DNA of 64,000 bases from Gigaspora margarita (Eukaryota > Glomeromycota > Glomeromycetes > Diversisporales > Gigasporaceae). Under the pieces are notes generated by a model, which saw nothing but the letters and a program-made list of their open reading frames with translations, did not search any database and had not been told where the DNA came from. The translations under genes and the position numbers were made by a program. The DNA lies in the NCBI GenBank assembly GCA_009809945.1, contig WTPW01000557.1, forward strand, positions 264,816 to 328,815, in the 5' to 3' direction. Shown in pieces: positions 1 through 11,122 of the stretch (its first letter is position 1; each line of letters starts with the position of its first letter).

Positions 1-334
1 AAAAAAAAAAAAAAAAAAACTAGCCCATACTACAATATATTAATGACATTTTGACAAATACAGTACGTACATAATAAGATTAATATCCATTAATATCAAC
101 ATATATTTCCCAACGATCGTTCAACGTATCCACGTGTCATCATAGCGTATTGTAAAAATTACCATAACCCCTACCAAAATTGGAAAAATGAAAACCATTA
201 CCCATACTAAAAAAGGATTCTTCAAAAATCAGCATAGCGAACATCAAAAAAGTTGAACTGAAACCATCCCTCTCACTTTTCATGGTACACAAGAGCGTGA
301 TCGTACTGGTATAACACCCCTGTACGGATTTTTA
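1..334. other. AT-rich start of window, no gene
   Basis: The window opens with a run of 19 A residues. This could be a retroposon tail or a homopolymer at a contig edge. No coding potential is seen in the rest. Confidence 0.5.
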
Positions 335-571
335 CAGGTCTGTCCCCAAATTCCGGGTCGGATGCGTCGGATCTAGGTCGGTGTCTAGCCCTACTTGTTA
401 GCAGATTCTATAGCAAAATTATCAGCTGGGCATTTTTTACTTAATGAATGGATATGATTTATTGGTAAAATTTTTTATGATCTTGGGGCAAAATTGATCA
501 ATTCCGATCCAGTCGACCATGATTCCGATGTACTCCGACTTATCCGACCCGGAATTTTTGGGACTCCCCTG
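335..571. mobile_element. Candidate MITE with hAT-like inverted repeats
   Basis: The left end starts CAGGTCTGTCCCC and the reverse complement of the right end starts CAGGGGAGTCCC. Both continue into a shared block containing ATTCCGGGTCGGAT, giving imperfect terminal inverted repeats of about 38 bp. The CAGG starts suggest hAT. No clean 8-bp target duplication is visible, so the exact ends are uncertain. The two short open frames on the minus strand here lie within the inverted-repeat structure and are not credible genes. Confidence 0.45.
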
Positions 572-660
572 TATGAGTTCCCCAGTACGTACAGTACGTA
601 TCGGTATATACGAACTGAATCGCATGAACACAGTAATTTGAAAAGCGCTGTAAGCAATAA

Positions 661-1388
661 TTTTTAACTTGTTAATATTTTAATAATTTATTTCTAAGAA
701 TTAGAAATAAAAATCTTAATTTGTTTATAGCAGAAAATATTCTAGAATATATTGCAAAAGCATTTTTCAATAATCATTTCTTCAATTATCTCATCAATTA
801 TATTATTCATTTCAGACTGTTCAATTTTTTCATTATTTATCTCATTCACTTCGTAGTATCATGTTTGTCAATACACCAGAGTGATCATGATTCCATGTGA
901 TTGGTTGGATCATATGCGTATCGATTTGATCATGATTATAAGGCTAACTATCACATAAGCTAAAATGTAACCACAAGAAATAAAATTCGCAGCCGAATCC
1001 TACGTTTTACTTTTCATACTGATAATCAAGGAATAATTTCATTTGTAACTAAGCTAAAACCATTACGAATTATAATAGTTTGGATAGTTTTAATTAGTAT
1101 TAGTATAGTATTTTTATTGTACAGAGCTAAATTTTACACTTTTAAATAACGTACACTATCAGTTATGTATTGTAATACTAAAAGAAACATTACCCTCCGA
1201 ATTAAAAATCTAAATATTAAAATAACAAATAACATCTTGGAATAATAACAAATTGTGTTAGACTATTATACATTGTTATTTTCATTTTAGTAATTCTAAA
1301 ACCAAAATCTCATAGAATAATCCTTATTCATTTACTCAAAACTCATTTGCGACACCGTTCTCAGGTAAAAATGTGATAGATTGCTAGA
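661..1388. other. Intergenic, no gene seen
   Basis: AT-rich sequence downstream of the secreted-protein gene (which is on the minus strand). No long open frame or terminal repeats were recognised. It should contain the 3' untranslated region of the neighbouring gene. Confidence 0.4.
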
Positions 1389-1871
1389 TTAACCACTTAA
1401 AATAGGAGCATTTGCATCTACGCCCGCACCTTGTGCAGCAAAAGTACTTGCACCACCATATTGACGTTTATCAAGGTTTCGTTTACTTATTTGGCCTGAA
1501 TTTTTTAAGAGTTCATAGAGGTCAAAGTCATAAACTTTGCCAGTGTATCGCGCTTCACCGTTAACAACAGTGACATTTAAATCAGCAGTAACGTTGCGAA
1601 TAACAGTTCCGTTATAACTTTTGATGGCGAAACTATATGAATACCCTGGGGCAAATCCACCTGAGGCAAAGCCATAGATGGTAGTGAAATTTTGATAACT
1701 TCTCTGGAAAAAGATCGAAAGACCATTTGTAAACCCGAGAAAATTAGCCTGAGCTATCGTACAGTCATCTCCACCACGTTTCAACAAAGATAATTTGTCA
1801 ACCGAAACTGCTGAAACCACAAATAAGAATAAGAAAGCGTAGAGAGCCAACGAAGAAATTTTTTTAATCAT
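1389..1871 (-). CDS. Small secreted protein with dibasic processing sites
   Basis: A complete intronless reading frame of 160 aa. Residues 1-23 form a typical signal peptide: a basic n-region MIKK, a long hydrophobic core and small residues before the likely cleavage site. Three Lys-Arg pairs (31-32, 130-131, 135-136) fit Kex2-type processing. Cleavage there would release a mature domain of roughly residues 33-129 and a short C-terminal tail. Four N-glycosylation sequons occur (N61, N87, N93, N99) and there is a single cysteine (C37). I do not recognise the family. The layout of secretion signal, KR sites and small size matches candidate secreted effectors or cell-surface proteins of mycorrhizal fungi, but that role is inference. 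The upstream region contains three copies of a 13-14 bp AT-rich repeat. Confidence 0.75.
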   Translation of the reverse strand: MIKKISSLALYAFLFLFVVSAVSVDKLSLLKRGGDDCTIAQANFLGFTNGLSIFFQRSYQNFTTIYGFASGGFAPGYSYSFAIKSYNGTVIRNVTADLNVTVVNGEARYTGKVYDFDLYELLKNSGQISKRNLDKRQYGGASTFAAQGAGVDANAPILSG

Positions 1872-2671
1872 TGTGGAAAAAGATTTGATGAATTTCAGGT
1901 TATTAAAATTATTGATTTTATGAAAAATATTTATGAAAAATATTTATGAAAAATATCTTAACATTCATATTCTTGCAAGATAAGTTTAAATAGATTCTCA
2001 ATTTTAAGTTCGTCAGTTCTTCTTTGCCACTACAGACCGGTATTTTTCCAAATTTGTATATGAGAGCTTTGCAGTAGAAATAGCGGAAACTATCCAAAAC
2101 AATAAAAATATGTATGCAAATACTTTATTGAAGTCGATAATTTAAGAAATATGAATTATGAATTGCATCTAATTGGCGTAATCTCGTAATTTGTTTACCT
2201 ATAATCAAGTTACACTTTAAAATTACATTATCGACTTTAATAAATTATATTTTGTCTCTATAAGGTGTAATTGTGGTGTCTAGATTTCTTGCACCGGTGC
2301 AAGATCTAAAAACAAACAATTATACCTTATAAAGGCATCAAATATATGCATCAAAATCTCCTTTATTGAAATCGATAATTTAAGTAATCTAAAATTATCG
2401 ACTTCGATAAATTTAAGTATTTTCCAATAAGGGATAATTGTTTTTAGATTTCTTGCCAAGAAATATAAAAACCACTATAAAGGTAACTACATGCATTGAA
2501 AACCTAACAATAAAATATGTGTTATTGAAATCGAAACTTTAATAAATATGGAGTAATCTGTTATATTAATATTTCCTTAATTGTCTAAACAATAAAGTGA
2601 CGGAGTTTGATTCCGTCTCAATATTTCTATGTAAATTATCGATCCGAAGGATCTATGCAAAGAACAATATT
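1872..2671. other. Promoter side of the secreted gene, with short repeats
   Basis: Three tandem copies of a GAAAAATATTTAT-like unit lie at about 1920-1957, 50-90 bp upstream of the minus-strand start codon. Further out, a block related to TTATTGAAGTCGATAATTTA occurs at about 2125 and 2362, and inverted versions (TTATCGACTTTAATAAA) occur at about 2225 and 2395. A palindrome centred on GCACCGGTGC lies at about 2283-2306. No gene seen. Confidence 0.45.
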
Positions 2672-2975
2672 TATGTAAGTAATAGCATGCTACTAATCCT
2701 CAATGAGTTAGTTAAACTTAATTCTATATAAAAAATCATTGAAGTTTTTACGCCGTAGGTCATATATAGAAATCTTATTATATAATAGCATGTAGCTGAG
2801 AATGACAAATTTAGTTTATCTTCAATGAGTTAGTTTATATAAAGTCATTGAAGTTTTTAGATCACACCGTAGGTCATATATAGAAATCTTATTATGTAAT
2901 AGCATACGACTGAGAATGAAAATTTAGTTAGCTTAATTCTATATAAAGTCATTGAAGTTTTTAGATTTCCCACAC
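2672..2975. repeat. Imperfect tandem repeat, about 115-bp unit
   Basis: Roughly three partial or full units share the blocks CAATGAGTTAGTT, TCATTGAAGTTTTTA and GTAGGTCATATATAGAAATC. The last block occurs at about 2755 and 2870, giving the 115-bp spacing. The region lies upstream of the membrane-protein gene; function unknown. Confidence 0.6.
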
Positions 2976-3425
2976 AATGACTTATTTTTAGCCATATGCA
3001 GTACATGCATTATTAAGTTTTAGATAAATACAGTAAATTCTTTAATAAGCAATTATCTAATTCAAAAAAGTTGGCTGATTTTCTGTTCTAATTTTAGATT
3101 ACTGTTAATTATGGATTCCAGACTGATTCCAGTCATCTGATATTATGCCTGCATATTCTTGCATGTTCGTGTAACATGTCTATTAGTAAACATATAGTGC
3201 TCCGGCGCTATCAGTAATAATCTACATCTAAACTTAATCAAAACTTGAGTAATTTTCATCGATATTTACAAAATCAAAAATAACTCAATTGATAAGGAAA
3301 AAACAGGTTTCTTGCTGAATTTATCTAAATTAGAGTTTCTATTCGAAATAACAGTTTATAAATAGCGTTGGTCTTACTGTTTGTTAAAAATATATTGATT
3401 TAAATTAATTTCCTTTAATAAAAAA

Positions 3426-5188
3426 ATGTTGGCAGACTTGTGGAGATCGAATAAAGCTGAATCATCAACTGTTATATTGACTCGACGTATTTTCATTGTC
3501 GTATTTATAACGTTAATATTGACATGTTTCCTGTTATTAATTGTCGATGTTCGAGGTGATTTGCCAAGTATTAAAAGTACTCAAGTACGCAGTAATAATG
3601 TACCCGCACCAAGTAAGAAAAACTTTTTGAATTAGAAAAAAAACCAAATGATTCATCGGAATTTTCTAATACAAATACACTATCAACGCAGACGTCTATT
3701 TTGCGTTTGCAAGAGGTTTTACTATCGGATGTACTCGCATTGATGGTAGGAAGCTTTTTTACTTAATTTTGTGATTAATTTATTCATCACAATTTCTCTA
3801 TTCCATATTTTTATATAAAATAATGCATTATTGAATGTATACTTATCTGGCTCAAAATGTTTCAAAGGGATTTCTGCGACTTCTTGCAATCAATCTATTA
3901 TACAACCTACATTTAATGCCACTATTCAAGCATATAATGGATCGTTTGCATCAAATATCAAAATGGACGGTTCCTCTGTTATAAGATTTGATCTTTATTT
4001 TACGTCTACCGAGGATTCAATTAGAAATTACACTTCGCCCATGTTTATGAGTGTCATGGATCCAGGTATGTTTTTTAATAAAATAGACTATTAAATATAC
4101 CTTTTATATGAATAATATACGAATAATATGAGAACAAATAAATTAGGATATGGCCCAAATACCGTTCAATATCATTCTAGTATATTCCCTTATAATGAAC
4201 CATTTGTCCAATCAGTTGAGTTGAAAAATATATATCATTTATCACAAAATAGTGTAAGTATGCTTGGAATCATTATTATTTGCGGGCTGTTAAAAAAACC
4301 ACATAGTATTAAATATTAACTTAACAAATCAAAGAATTATATTGTCAGATACTCCAGGACCATTAGATATATGTCATCTCCAGGTGATTTTGGATCATTA
4401 ATTGGTGTTAGACCACGTTATTATGAGATACCTTATGTTGAATCAAATATAGGTTGGATTTATTTTAAATTTTTATAATTACGAGTAGATTTGAATACTA
4501 ATGCTGATTAAAAAAAATAGAGTACATCATCTATAAAAATTATACGATTGGGGATAATTGGTATGCATCAGTGGCTATTACACCGGTGACTACTATCGTA
4601 AATGATGAAACTGAACAAAGGTAAAATAAATCATGAACTCAGCTTGTTAGTATACTATCAGAATTTTGGTTTTAAAATATCCGACTGCATAATTTTAAAA
4701 ATAATAATAGGAGCAAAACCGTAAGTTTTAAGCCTCACTATGTTTAGCATTAGCTTTTCTGAAATGCTTTGGTTGTGATTGTTATTTAAATAAATAGGTT
4801 ATATCTATGCTGGGAAGTATTTCTGGTATTTATGCCGGCATAGCTGGTTTATATATATTTTTATTTGGTAATTCATTTTTTTTGAGTTAAACCATTTGTT
4901 TTTTGTTCTAGTCAAATTACTTTATTTATTTCATTTATTTACTTATTTTTATATGTTTTAGGACCTGGAATATTCAGTCCATGGGGCTATGTACAAAAAA
5001 GAATCATATCTAAAGAAGGTCTAAACTATACGGCAGATACGCTAGCAGACTTAGCAAAGTTGAGCCTTGAAGAAAGGGTTCGGCGTTTAGAAGAAGCTGA
5101 CATGTTTCTTAATGATCATGTAATTGGCATTCCTTTTGATAGAGATGTGAAAGGATCAAACCAAGATGATCACAAAATGCCATCTTAA
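3426..5188 (+). CDS. Nine-exon two-pass membrane protein, AM-fungal family
   Basis: I join exons 3426-3612, 3692-3745, 3868-4065, 4147-4253, 4335-4452, 4521-4620, 4711-4720, 4798-4867 and 4962-5188. All eight introns (68-122 nt) are GT-AG. The frame closes to 1071 nt, giving 356 aa ending in TAA. A basic N-terminus precedes membrane segment 1 (residues about 22-40). An exposed domain follows with NQS, NAT, NGS and NYT sequons and cysteines in IGCTRIDG and TSCNQ. Next come the motif TEQRSKTVISMLG and membrane segment 2 (about 259-281). A cytosolic tail of about 75 aa starts SPWGYVQ. This layout, with TEQR, the glycine-rich second membrane segment and PWGxVQ, matches a family of uncharacterised Rhizophagus-type proteins that I know by pattern. 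Function is unknown; a sensor or adhesion role would be a guess. Exon 7 is only 10 nt, and the intron 5 donor (GTTGGA) is weak. Confidence 0.8.
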
Positions 5189-5894
5189 AATCTCTGAGAT
5201 AAAGCAAATTATAGTCGAAAGCTCATGAACTTGATCTTAAACATGGAAAAAATGTAAAGTCTGTAAAGTGTGGTAAGAGTAAGGTATCATTGTGTAAAGA
5301 GTTGCAGACATTAGAATATCAACATATACTATAACGTTTACGTGACGTATTGATGTGATGATTATATATAAATTTTATATGACGTGAAAGGGACGTGAAA
5401 ATATAACCACATTTATGTTTGCAACTATAATTGTGTAGATCCTTTTCCTAATAAAATTTATAAAAGCAATTTACTGGATTTATTGATAGAAGGAATATAG
5501 GGATAAATAACGAATGATTAATTTTAGTAGCCATTAATGTTCCAAATCGTTAGTCGAAACATCAACAAGTTGACAACTTCGATTTAAACAACTTATCGAT
5601 TTATCATCAACTGGTTCGATTACGATTAATTGTTAGTTATCGACTAGTTGTCAACCAATTATGAATTATATTAATCAACTAAATAATTACTGATATCCAT
5701 TACAATATGTGCTCCACTGATACATTAATATGAATGCATCATTTTGTTCAATTTCTAACACTCTCGTTAAAGCTTCAAGTGATACATCACACTATCTTAT
5801 TACATAATAAATGTGACAGATCATAATGAAATCCAGATTAAAATGAAATGATAGTATAAAATCTCGAAAACTAAATTTTTTTGGAGTGCATTTT
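5189..5894. other. Intergenic, no gene seen
   Basis: Region downstream of the membrane-protein gene. Its 3' end probably lies within the first 200-300 bp. No open frame of note. Confidence 0.4.
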
Positions 5895-5925
5895 TTAGGG
5901 TTAGGGGTTTAGGGTTAGGGTTAGT
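5895..5925. repeat. Interstitial telomere-like TTAGGG tract
   Basis: About five near-perfect TTAGGG units occur in a row. The tract is too short and too internal to be a chromosome end. Similar degenerate TTAGGG or CCCTAA stretches occur inside several MITEs of this window, so it may be the core of a decayed element. Confidence 0.7.
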
Positions 5926-7017
5926 TTTAAAAAAAAATATAATAAACAAGTATTAGTGTGTTTTAGAAGGCTAGCAGGTTAAGTAAAGAATGTAGATTTC
6001 ATTTTAAATTATGATCTGCGACAATAAATATTTCCACGATATTTAACAATGACAAATGCGTTATCTAGTTCGATTTCTGATTTATTTAAATCTTAAATGA
6101 TTATTATATCCGCCCATGCAATTTAAGATTATATTACGACTTTAACCTCCAGAAAACTACGTTTGGCCATTATTCTGTTTCAACAATTCCGCATACAACT
6201 TTCGATAGATCGATAAAAAATAATTCAACCATCACTGTAAATTATTGCACGGGTCTTATGTGACAACCCGTCCTTTTTCATTTACTTATTGGCACGGGAT
6301 TGTTACGCGACACCGTGCAATAAGATAGTTATTATATGGGTATGTTGAATAACCCGTTACAATAAATTGCTTTATTTTATATATTTAAATTACATATACA
6401 TATTTTTAAGATTTATAGAATCAAGCTCCGAAGTTAAGCCCTAGTTTTTTTTAAGCACCCAAAATTTTACGCGGGCATATGGGCAGCCGTCAACTTACCC
6501 TACGTTATTAACTCGTTAACTCATAGTTACGATTACGTGGATTTTGTATTACCGTTTTGGTTCTTATTTTGGTTATGTGACCAGTTTGTATTAGATGAGT
6601 CGATCGATAACTCTTTTGATTTATGATCAACGTTATCTTTTTCCTAAATGTGGGGTGAATTGTTACACGGGAAATAAGTCGTTTTGTATATGACACTTTA
6701 TATGCACTGCACGAACGATCGGACCCTGAGTTTAAAGTAAGATGCCAAGGTGCCAAATCACGCATTTCGCGATAAAATATGTGTAAAACATAACATAATT
6801 GCGTCTTATTTTAGGTTTCTTGACGTTTTACGGGTTTGTCATCATGGACTTTTGCGCCTATTTTTGAGATGTTTGTCAATTTCACTTTTACTGCGTCGGA
6901 TCTTTTACAGGTCTGATGAAATGATAATCTATGATCGTCAAAGACACAACGAAAAGTTGTAACGAAAGCGATGACTGAGATTCGCTGATCACTTCTATAT
7001 TAATCTTTAAGTTTAAT
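5926..7017. other. Intergenic with a small inverted repeat and a 5S-like fragment
   Basis: An inverted pair TTATTGCACGGG / ACCGTGCAATAA spans about 6241-6333. At about 6424-6443 the string AGCTCCGAAGTTAAGC resembles the internal promoter box of 5S rRNA, but no matching box C follows. The overlapping open frames at 6508-6765 and 6750-7073 have no recognisable domains and lie on opposing strands. I do not call them genes. Confidence 0.35.
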
Positions 7018-7025
7018 GCGAAGTG

Positions 7026-7368
7026 CAGTGACCCGTAAAAATTTTTTGTGTTATACAAAATCTTTATTTGCAATATTGCAAAAATTTGTATTAATTTGTA
7101 ATAAGATATTAACTTTATATTTATTTGTGATTTGTTTCGGAAAACATCAAAAATTTACTCAAAAATTTTGTTCTAACCTTGCTCGTTTTTATGTTCATTC
7201 ATTTTCTCTTTCGAAAGCTTAATTCAGCACACTATCTGACATTATTAGCCAATCAAATTTATAGAATACACGTGAATTTTACCTTTAGAAATTTGGTTTA
7301 ATTTGCGTAATCAGTCTAAATTTGCATTAATTTGTATTAATTTATATACAAATTTTTACGGGTCTCTG
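7026..7368. mobile_element. hAT-type MITE with 8-bp target duplication
   Basis: The ends are CAGTGACCCGTAAAAATTT and, inverted, CAGAGACCCGTAAAAATTT, matching the CAGNG start of hAT elements. The 343-bp unit is flanked by a perfect 8-bp direct repeat GCGAAGTG (7018-7025 and 7369-7376). No transposase, so non-autonomous. The open frames inside it are incidental. Confidence 0.85.
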
Positions 7369-7376
7369 GCGAAGTG

Positions 7377-8201
7377 ATAGGATATCATGTGATCGAAAAG
7401 AAGAGCAAGCACATGACCGGTCACTTACATAAGCCATTACAGGTAGGGCTGTTTTAAGCCTGTACCAGGGGTATAGGCTTTTATCCTGTTTCTCAATTTA
7501 ATTAGCACGTGATAGCTATTTTAATTTGGTTTATTTATTTAGAGGTTATAGCGGGTATATTTTAAGGACGCTCTTACAGGTAAGGCTAGAAGCATGTCAA
7601 AATCAGAAAATGGCACGAGGAAGATCAAAGACAAATAAGGCGCTACAATCGGAATAGCAGGTATGTATAAAAGTTAGGTACAACGAATTAACGTCCGCAA
7701 GTGCTTGAACAGAAAATTTGCGTGACCCACCCAACCCACCCGAGATGAGGACATGTGATTCTATCATTTCTCGCTTGCATTCTTCACTCACAGATGGCTT
7801 GCTTCAGCAAGCGGGAAACTACTGGCTACAGTAATTTCACGGTGACTCCTAGTGCAATTACGATTGCTTTTTCTCGGGATGTCTTTGCTGTTCTGGCCAA
7901 CTTGGTAAGCTGCCTGCTTCTCTAGCACATTTTCTGCTATTTCAATAAAAATCACCTCCGGGCTAAATTATTTGACGGCATAGTTCAAATAAATCCAGAA
8001 TGTTATGTAATGCGAATGCTTTTTGATAGTAATACGAAAAATCGATCTTTGTACATACATACCAGTTAGTAAACCTGATTTTAAAAAACTTAATTTATAA
8101 TTATGATGTAATAAAAAATAAATAATTGAAAAATTAAAATTTAGATGTAAAAAAATTGAAAATAATGACCTTTTTTATCGTTTAATTTAATGAACGATAA
8201 A
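7377..8201. other. Gene-poor region with a possible short exon
   Basis: A less AT-rich patch (about 7420-7930). A direct repeat TTACAGGTARGGCT occurs at about 7438 and 7575. A plus-strand frame from ATG 7794 runs 44 codons and contains a GTAAGC donor-like site at about 7905, but no convincing second exon keeps the frame. A minus-strand frame at 7603-7791 has no recognisable domain. This may be a relic gene; nothing firmer can be supported. Confidence 0.25.
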
Positions 8202-8696
8202 TAGTAATTTAGTGTTCTGACCCGGGTAAGTATCACCCGGGTCACCCGCGGGTGGGCTGGTGACCCGGGTTGAGTTATGGCCCACCCGGGTGGTCAACCC
8301 GCGGGTCAGTGACCCGTATGGGTTGGTTATAATATACAGGAAGTTGATCTGCAATAAATAGATAATATTTGATCTTTTTTGATCTTTTTTTTTTTAACAT
8401 ATTTTTTTTCTTTTTCTTTTATTTAAATTTTTTATTTTTTTTTATTTTATTAAATTTTTTTATTTTATTTATTTAAATTTTTTTTATAATGTTACATTTT
8501 TTTTTACATTTTTTAAAGATCTTTTCGATCTTTTATTTAAATTTTTAAATTAGAAATGTCGAATACAAGCAACATACATTAACCAATACACATGCAATAC
8601 AATACGCATATTACACTACAACAGTCNGTAAGTATTANAGAATCAGAAAAATTTTAAATCAGAAATGTCGAATACAAGTAACATATATACTAAGAT

Positions 8697-9320
8697 TAGT
8701 ATTAGTTTTTTATGTTTTTCTTTTTTTTGTTTTTTTTTTTTACTATTTTTTTCTTCTATAGGTTTTGTATACAGCCGGCAAGAGTAAAATGGCATAATAT
8801 TAGAGATCTCGACCTGGAAGTATTGGAACTGACTAAGATAAGTATTAGTTCTTTATTTTTTGCTTGTCTTCTTTTTTATTTTTCATTTTTTTTTGCTAAA
8901 TACTCCTTTTTCTATAGGTTATGTGTACTACTAGGAAGGGTGGAATGGCATGAAGATTTAGAGATCTCGACTTAGAGATCTCAACCTGGAAGTGCTAAAA
9001 CTAAGTACCAGTTTTTTTTTGTATTTCTTTTTATTTTTTGTTCTTTTTTGCTAATTACTTCTTTCTTTTATAGACTTTGTGTACTGCTGGCAAGAGGAAA
9101 TGGCATAAAGATTTAGAGATCTTGACCCGGAAAGGGTAAAACAGTATAAAGCTTCAGAGATCTCAACATGAAAGTGCTAGAACTGGTACAAGATAAGTGC
9201 TTATTCTTTTTTTATGCTTTTTTTGTTATTTGTTCTTTTTTACTAATTATTTTTTTTCTAGTTTTTGTATACTGCTAGAAAGGTTAAATAGAAGAGATTT
9301 GGAAACTGGTTAGTCACATT
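8697..9320. repeat. Tandem repeat of about 160-180 bp inside the hAT element
   Basis: About four degenerate units occur. Each pairs a T-rich tract ending in a splice-acceptor-like TATAG or CTAG with a block containing GTGTACTGCTGGCAAGAG, ATGGCATAAAGATTT and AGAGATCTCGACC. The first two units can be read in one frame (for example RVEWHEDLEIST), so the array may derive from a duplicated exon with its intron. The third and fourth units have indels, so this is not a gene now. Confidence 0.6.
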
Positions 9321-9650
9321 ATAGTTGTTGACAGGTTTGTTAAGAGTATTACATTAGTACCAAGAATGGAGCGATTAGTTAGTTTAGTAGTTGATAGTTA
9401 GATTCGCGCGAATGTGTAAAAATTAAATAAATTTAAATAAAAATATAAACTTAGTTTTGGAATTTTGGTATAGTTTCAGAATTTCGGCATAATTTTTCAA
9501 AATAGTTTCAGGCAGCATCATTACTCGCAGGTGACCCGTAGCAGAATTTTTTTATTACCCAGTGTTCATACTGGTCACGGGTGGCCCACTAGTAGCTAAC
9601 CTGTAGCAGAATTTTTCTATTACCTAGTGTTCACCCAGGTCACCCAGGGA

Positions 9651-9980
9651 TTTACTTATTTGTGCCAGTAATACAACCCAAAAAAGAAATTTTAATTTTG
9701 TAAATAAACAAAGTGTGTAAAAATGCAAAGTTAGGGATAGGAAGTTAGCTTTAGAAGGTATAGCTATTGATAGTTGCTCATTATATGTAAAATTTCATTC
9801 CCGACATTTTTAATTAGTGCACAAAGGTCGATTTAAACACTAGTTTTGGCGTATTTTCGCCTTTTCTTCTTCTGCCATGTTCGGAATTCATGTCGGGCTG
9901 ATCCGGAATGATCAAAATTCGAACTCACTGATTGGTAGTTGCCTTTTTAGGAGTTTGTATTACTGGCACAAATAAGTAAA
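9651..9980. mobile_element. Nested MITE with 26-bp inverted repeats
   Basis: Near-perfect 26-bp inverted ends, TTTACTTATTTGTGCCAGTA and onward, occupy 9651-9676 and 9955-9980. They lie inside the 8210-10048 hAT element, so this insertion is younger. The target duplication is unclear. The terminal ACTTATTTGT string resembles the MITE family at 17660 and 38977. Confidence 0.65.
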
Positions 9981-10056
9981 GCTGGTCACCCAGGTGACCT
10001 TCTTGCAGGTAACCCGGGTTGGGATTTTCATGATGGGTCAGAACACTATAGTAATT

Positions 10057-11122
10057 AATATAAATAATTAAAGAATTAATAATTAAATATGAAAATATTA
10101 TGCGAGACTTACAATAAAGTTATTAAATATATTAAAAAGCTACTATTTGATTTGCAAAAATGTAATTTGTTTTTGTTATTTGACTAATTACAAAAAATTA
10201 AATTAAATTAATGAATGATAAATATGTTTATCCGGCATTTACTATTAGATGAATTTTGCATTTACCAACAGTTATTCGACATTGATGTCTTATAATTTTT
10301 TTGTTATTTGCAATTTACTATATATTGTATATTAGATAGATTTTACATGTACTAAATTAATTGTCATTCAAAACATTTATTATGACTGAAATTTTTTTAA
10401 ATTGTCTGCTGTGTGAAGAACTTTTTAGGGCGATAATTTTTTTTATTTTGCACGAAGGACTTTTTTGGGCATAATTTTTTTAAAAAAATTGCTTGGTTGC
10501 GTGAACTTTTTTGAGCAAGAATTTTTTTAAAAAATTGGCAAGAATTTCTTTTAATGGGAATTTTTTTTAAAATTGTCTGGTTGCGTGAAGGATTTTTTGA
10601 GCGAAATTTTTTTAAAATTGTCTGGTTGCACAAAAGACTTTTTTGAGCAGAAAATTTTTTTAAATTGTCTGTTGAGCGAAGGACTTTTGTGAGCAGGAAT
10701 TTTTTAAATAAATTGCTTGATGCACAGTTATAAATTCTTTTTTTACATTGAATTAGAATTTGAATAAGCAGTTAATAGTTTCTTTGAATGAAATTTACTA
10801 TTCAATTACATCTACTTACATACCTAATTACTATTATTATTAAATGTACAATTGTTGTAATAATTGTTAACAATTGTGACATTCTTCTTACGATTATGCA
10901 ATCGTTCATTCTCATCAGCAGTACTTAATGCTCTTTTGTGCGAATTGTTTAAAATTTCTCGTGCAGTATGAAATTTTCCATAAAATTCGTGTTCATTTTG
11001 CTCCTAAATTTTTTTAATTAACAAAAACAAATTTGTTTTGTTAATTAAATACTTGACAAATTTAGAATAGTTTATAACCAAAATACTTACTACTTGCGAT
11101 GAATTATTTAAATCTGCATCAC
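10057..11122. repeat. Region with a degenerate tandem repeat (10395-10735)
   Basis: Between about 10395 and 10735 a unit built from ATTGTCTGGTTGCGTGAAGG, a TTTTTTGAGC block and a T/A-run is repeated about six times with length variation. The minus-strand frame at 10397-10633 is a low-complexity read-through of these repeats. From 10736 to 11122 the sequence is AT-rich and holds the 3' flank of the recombinase gene. Confidence 0.5.

Larger units (their letters stand above)
8210..10048. mobile_element. Non-autonomous hAT-type element, 1.84 kb
   Basis: Terminal inverted repeats TAGTGTTCTGACCC begin at 8210 and end at 10048. A perfect 8-bp target duplication TAGTAATT flanks them (8202-8209 and 10049-10056). 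Both ends carry subterminal clusters of ACCCGGGT-like motifs, typical of hAT transposase binding regions. The interior has a tandem array (8697-9320) and a nested inverted-repeat insertion (9651-9980). No transposase frame is present. Two ambiguous bases lie near 8627-8640. Confidence 0.85.

Noticed and set aside
5895..5925. Possible chromosome end
   Set aside because: Only about five units, internal, with unrelated sequence on both sides.
6508..7073. Overlapping frames on both strands as genes
   Set aside because: No domains, poor starts, and partial overlap with a MITE.
8712..8975. 87-aa frame as a membrane protein
   Set aside because: Its hydrophobic part is a poly-T tract of a tandem repeat inside the hAT element.
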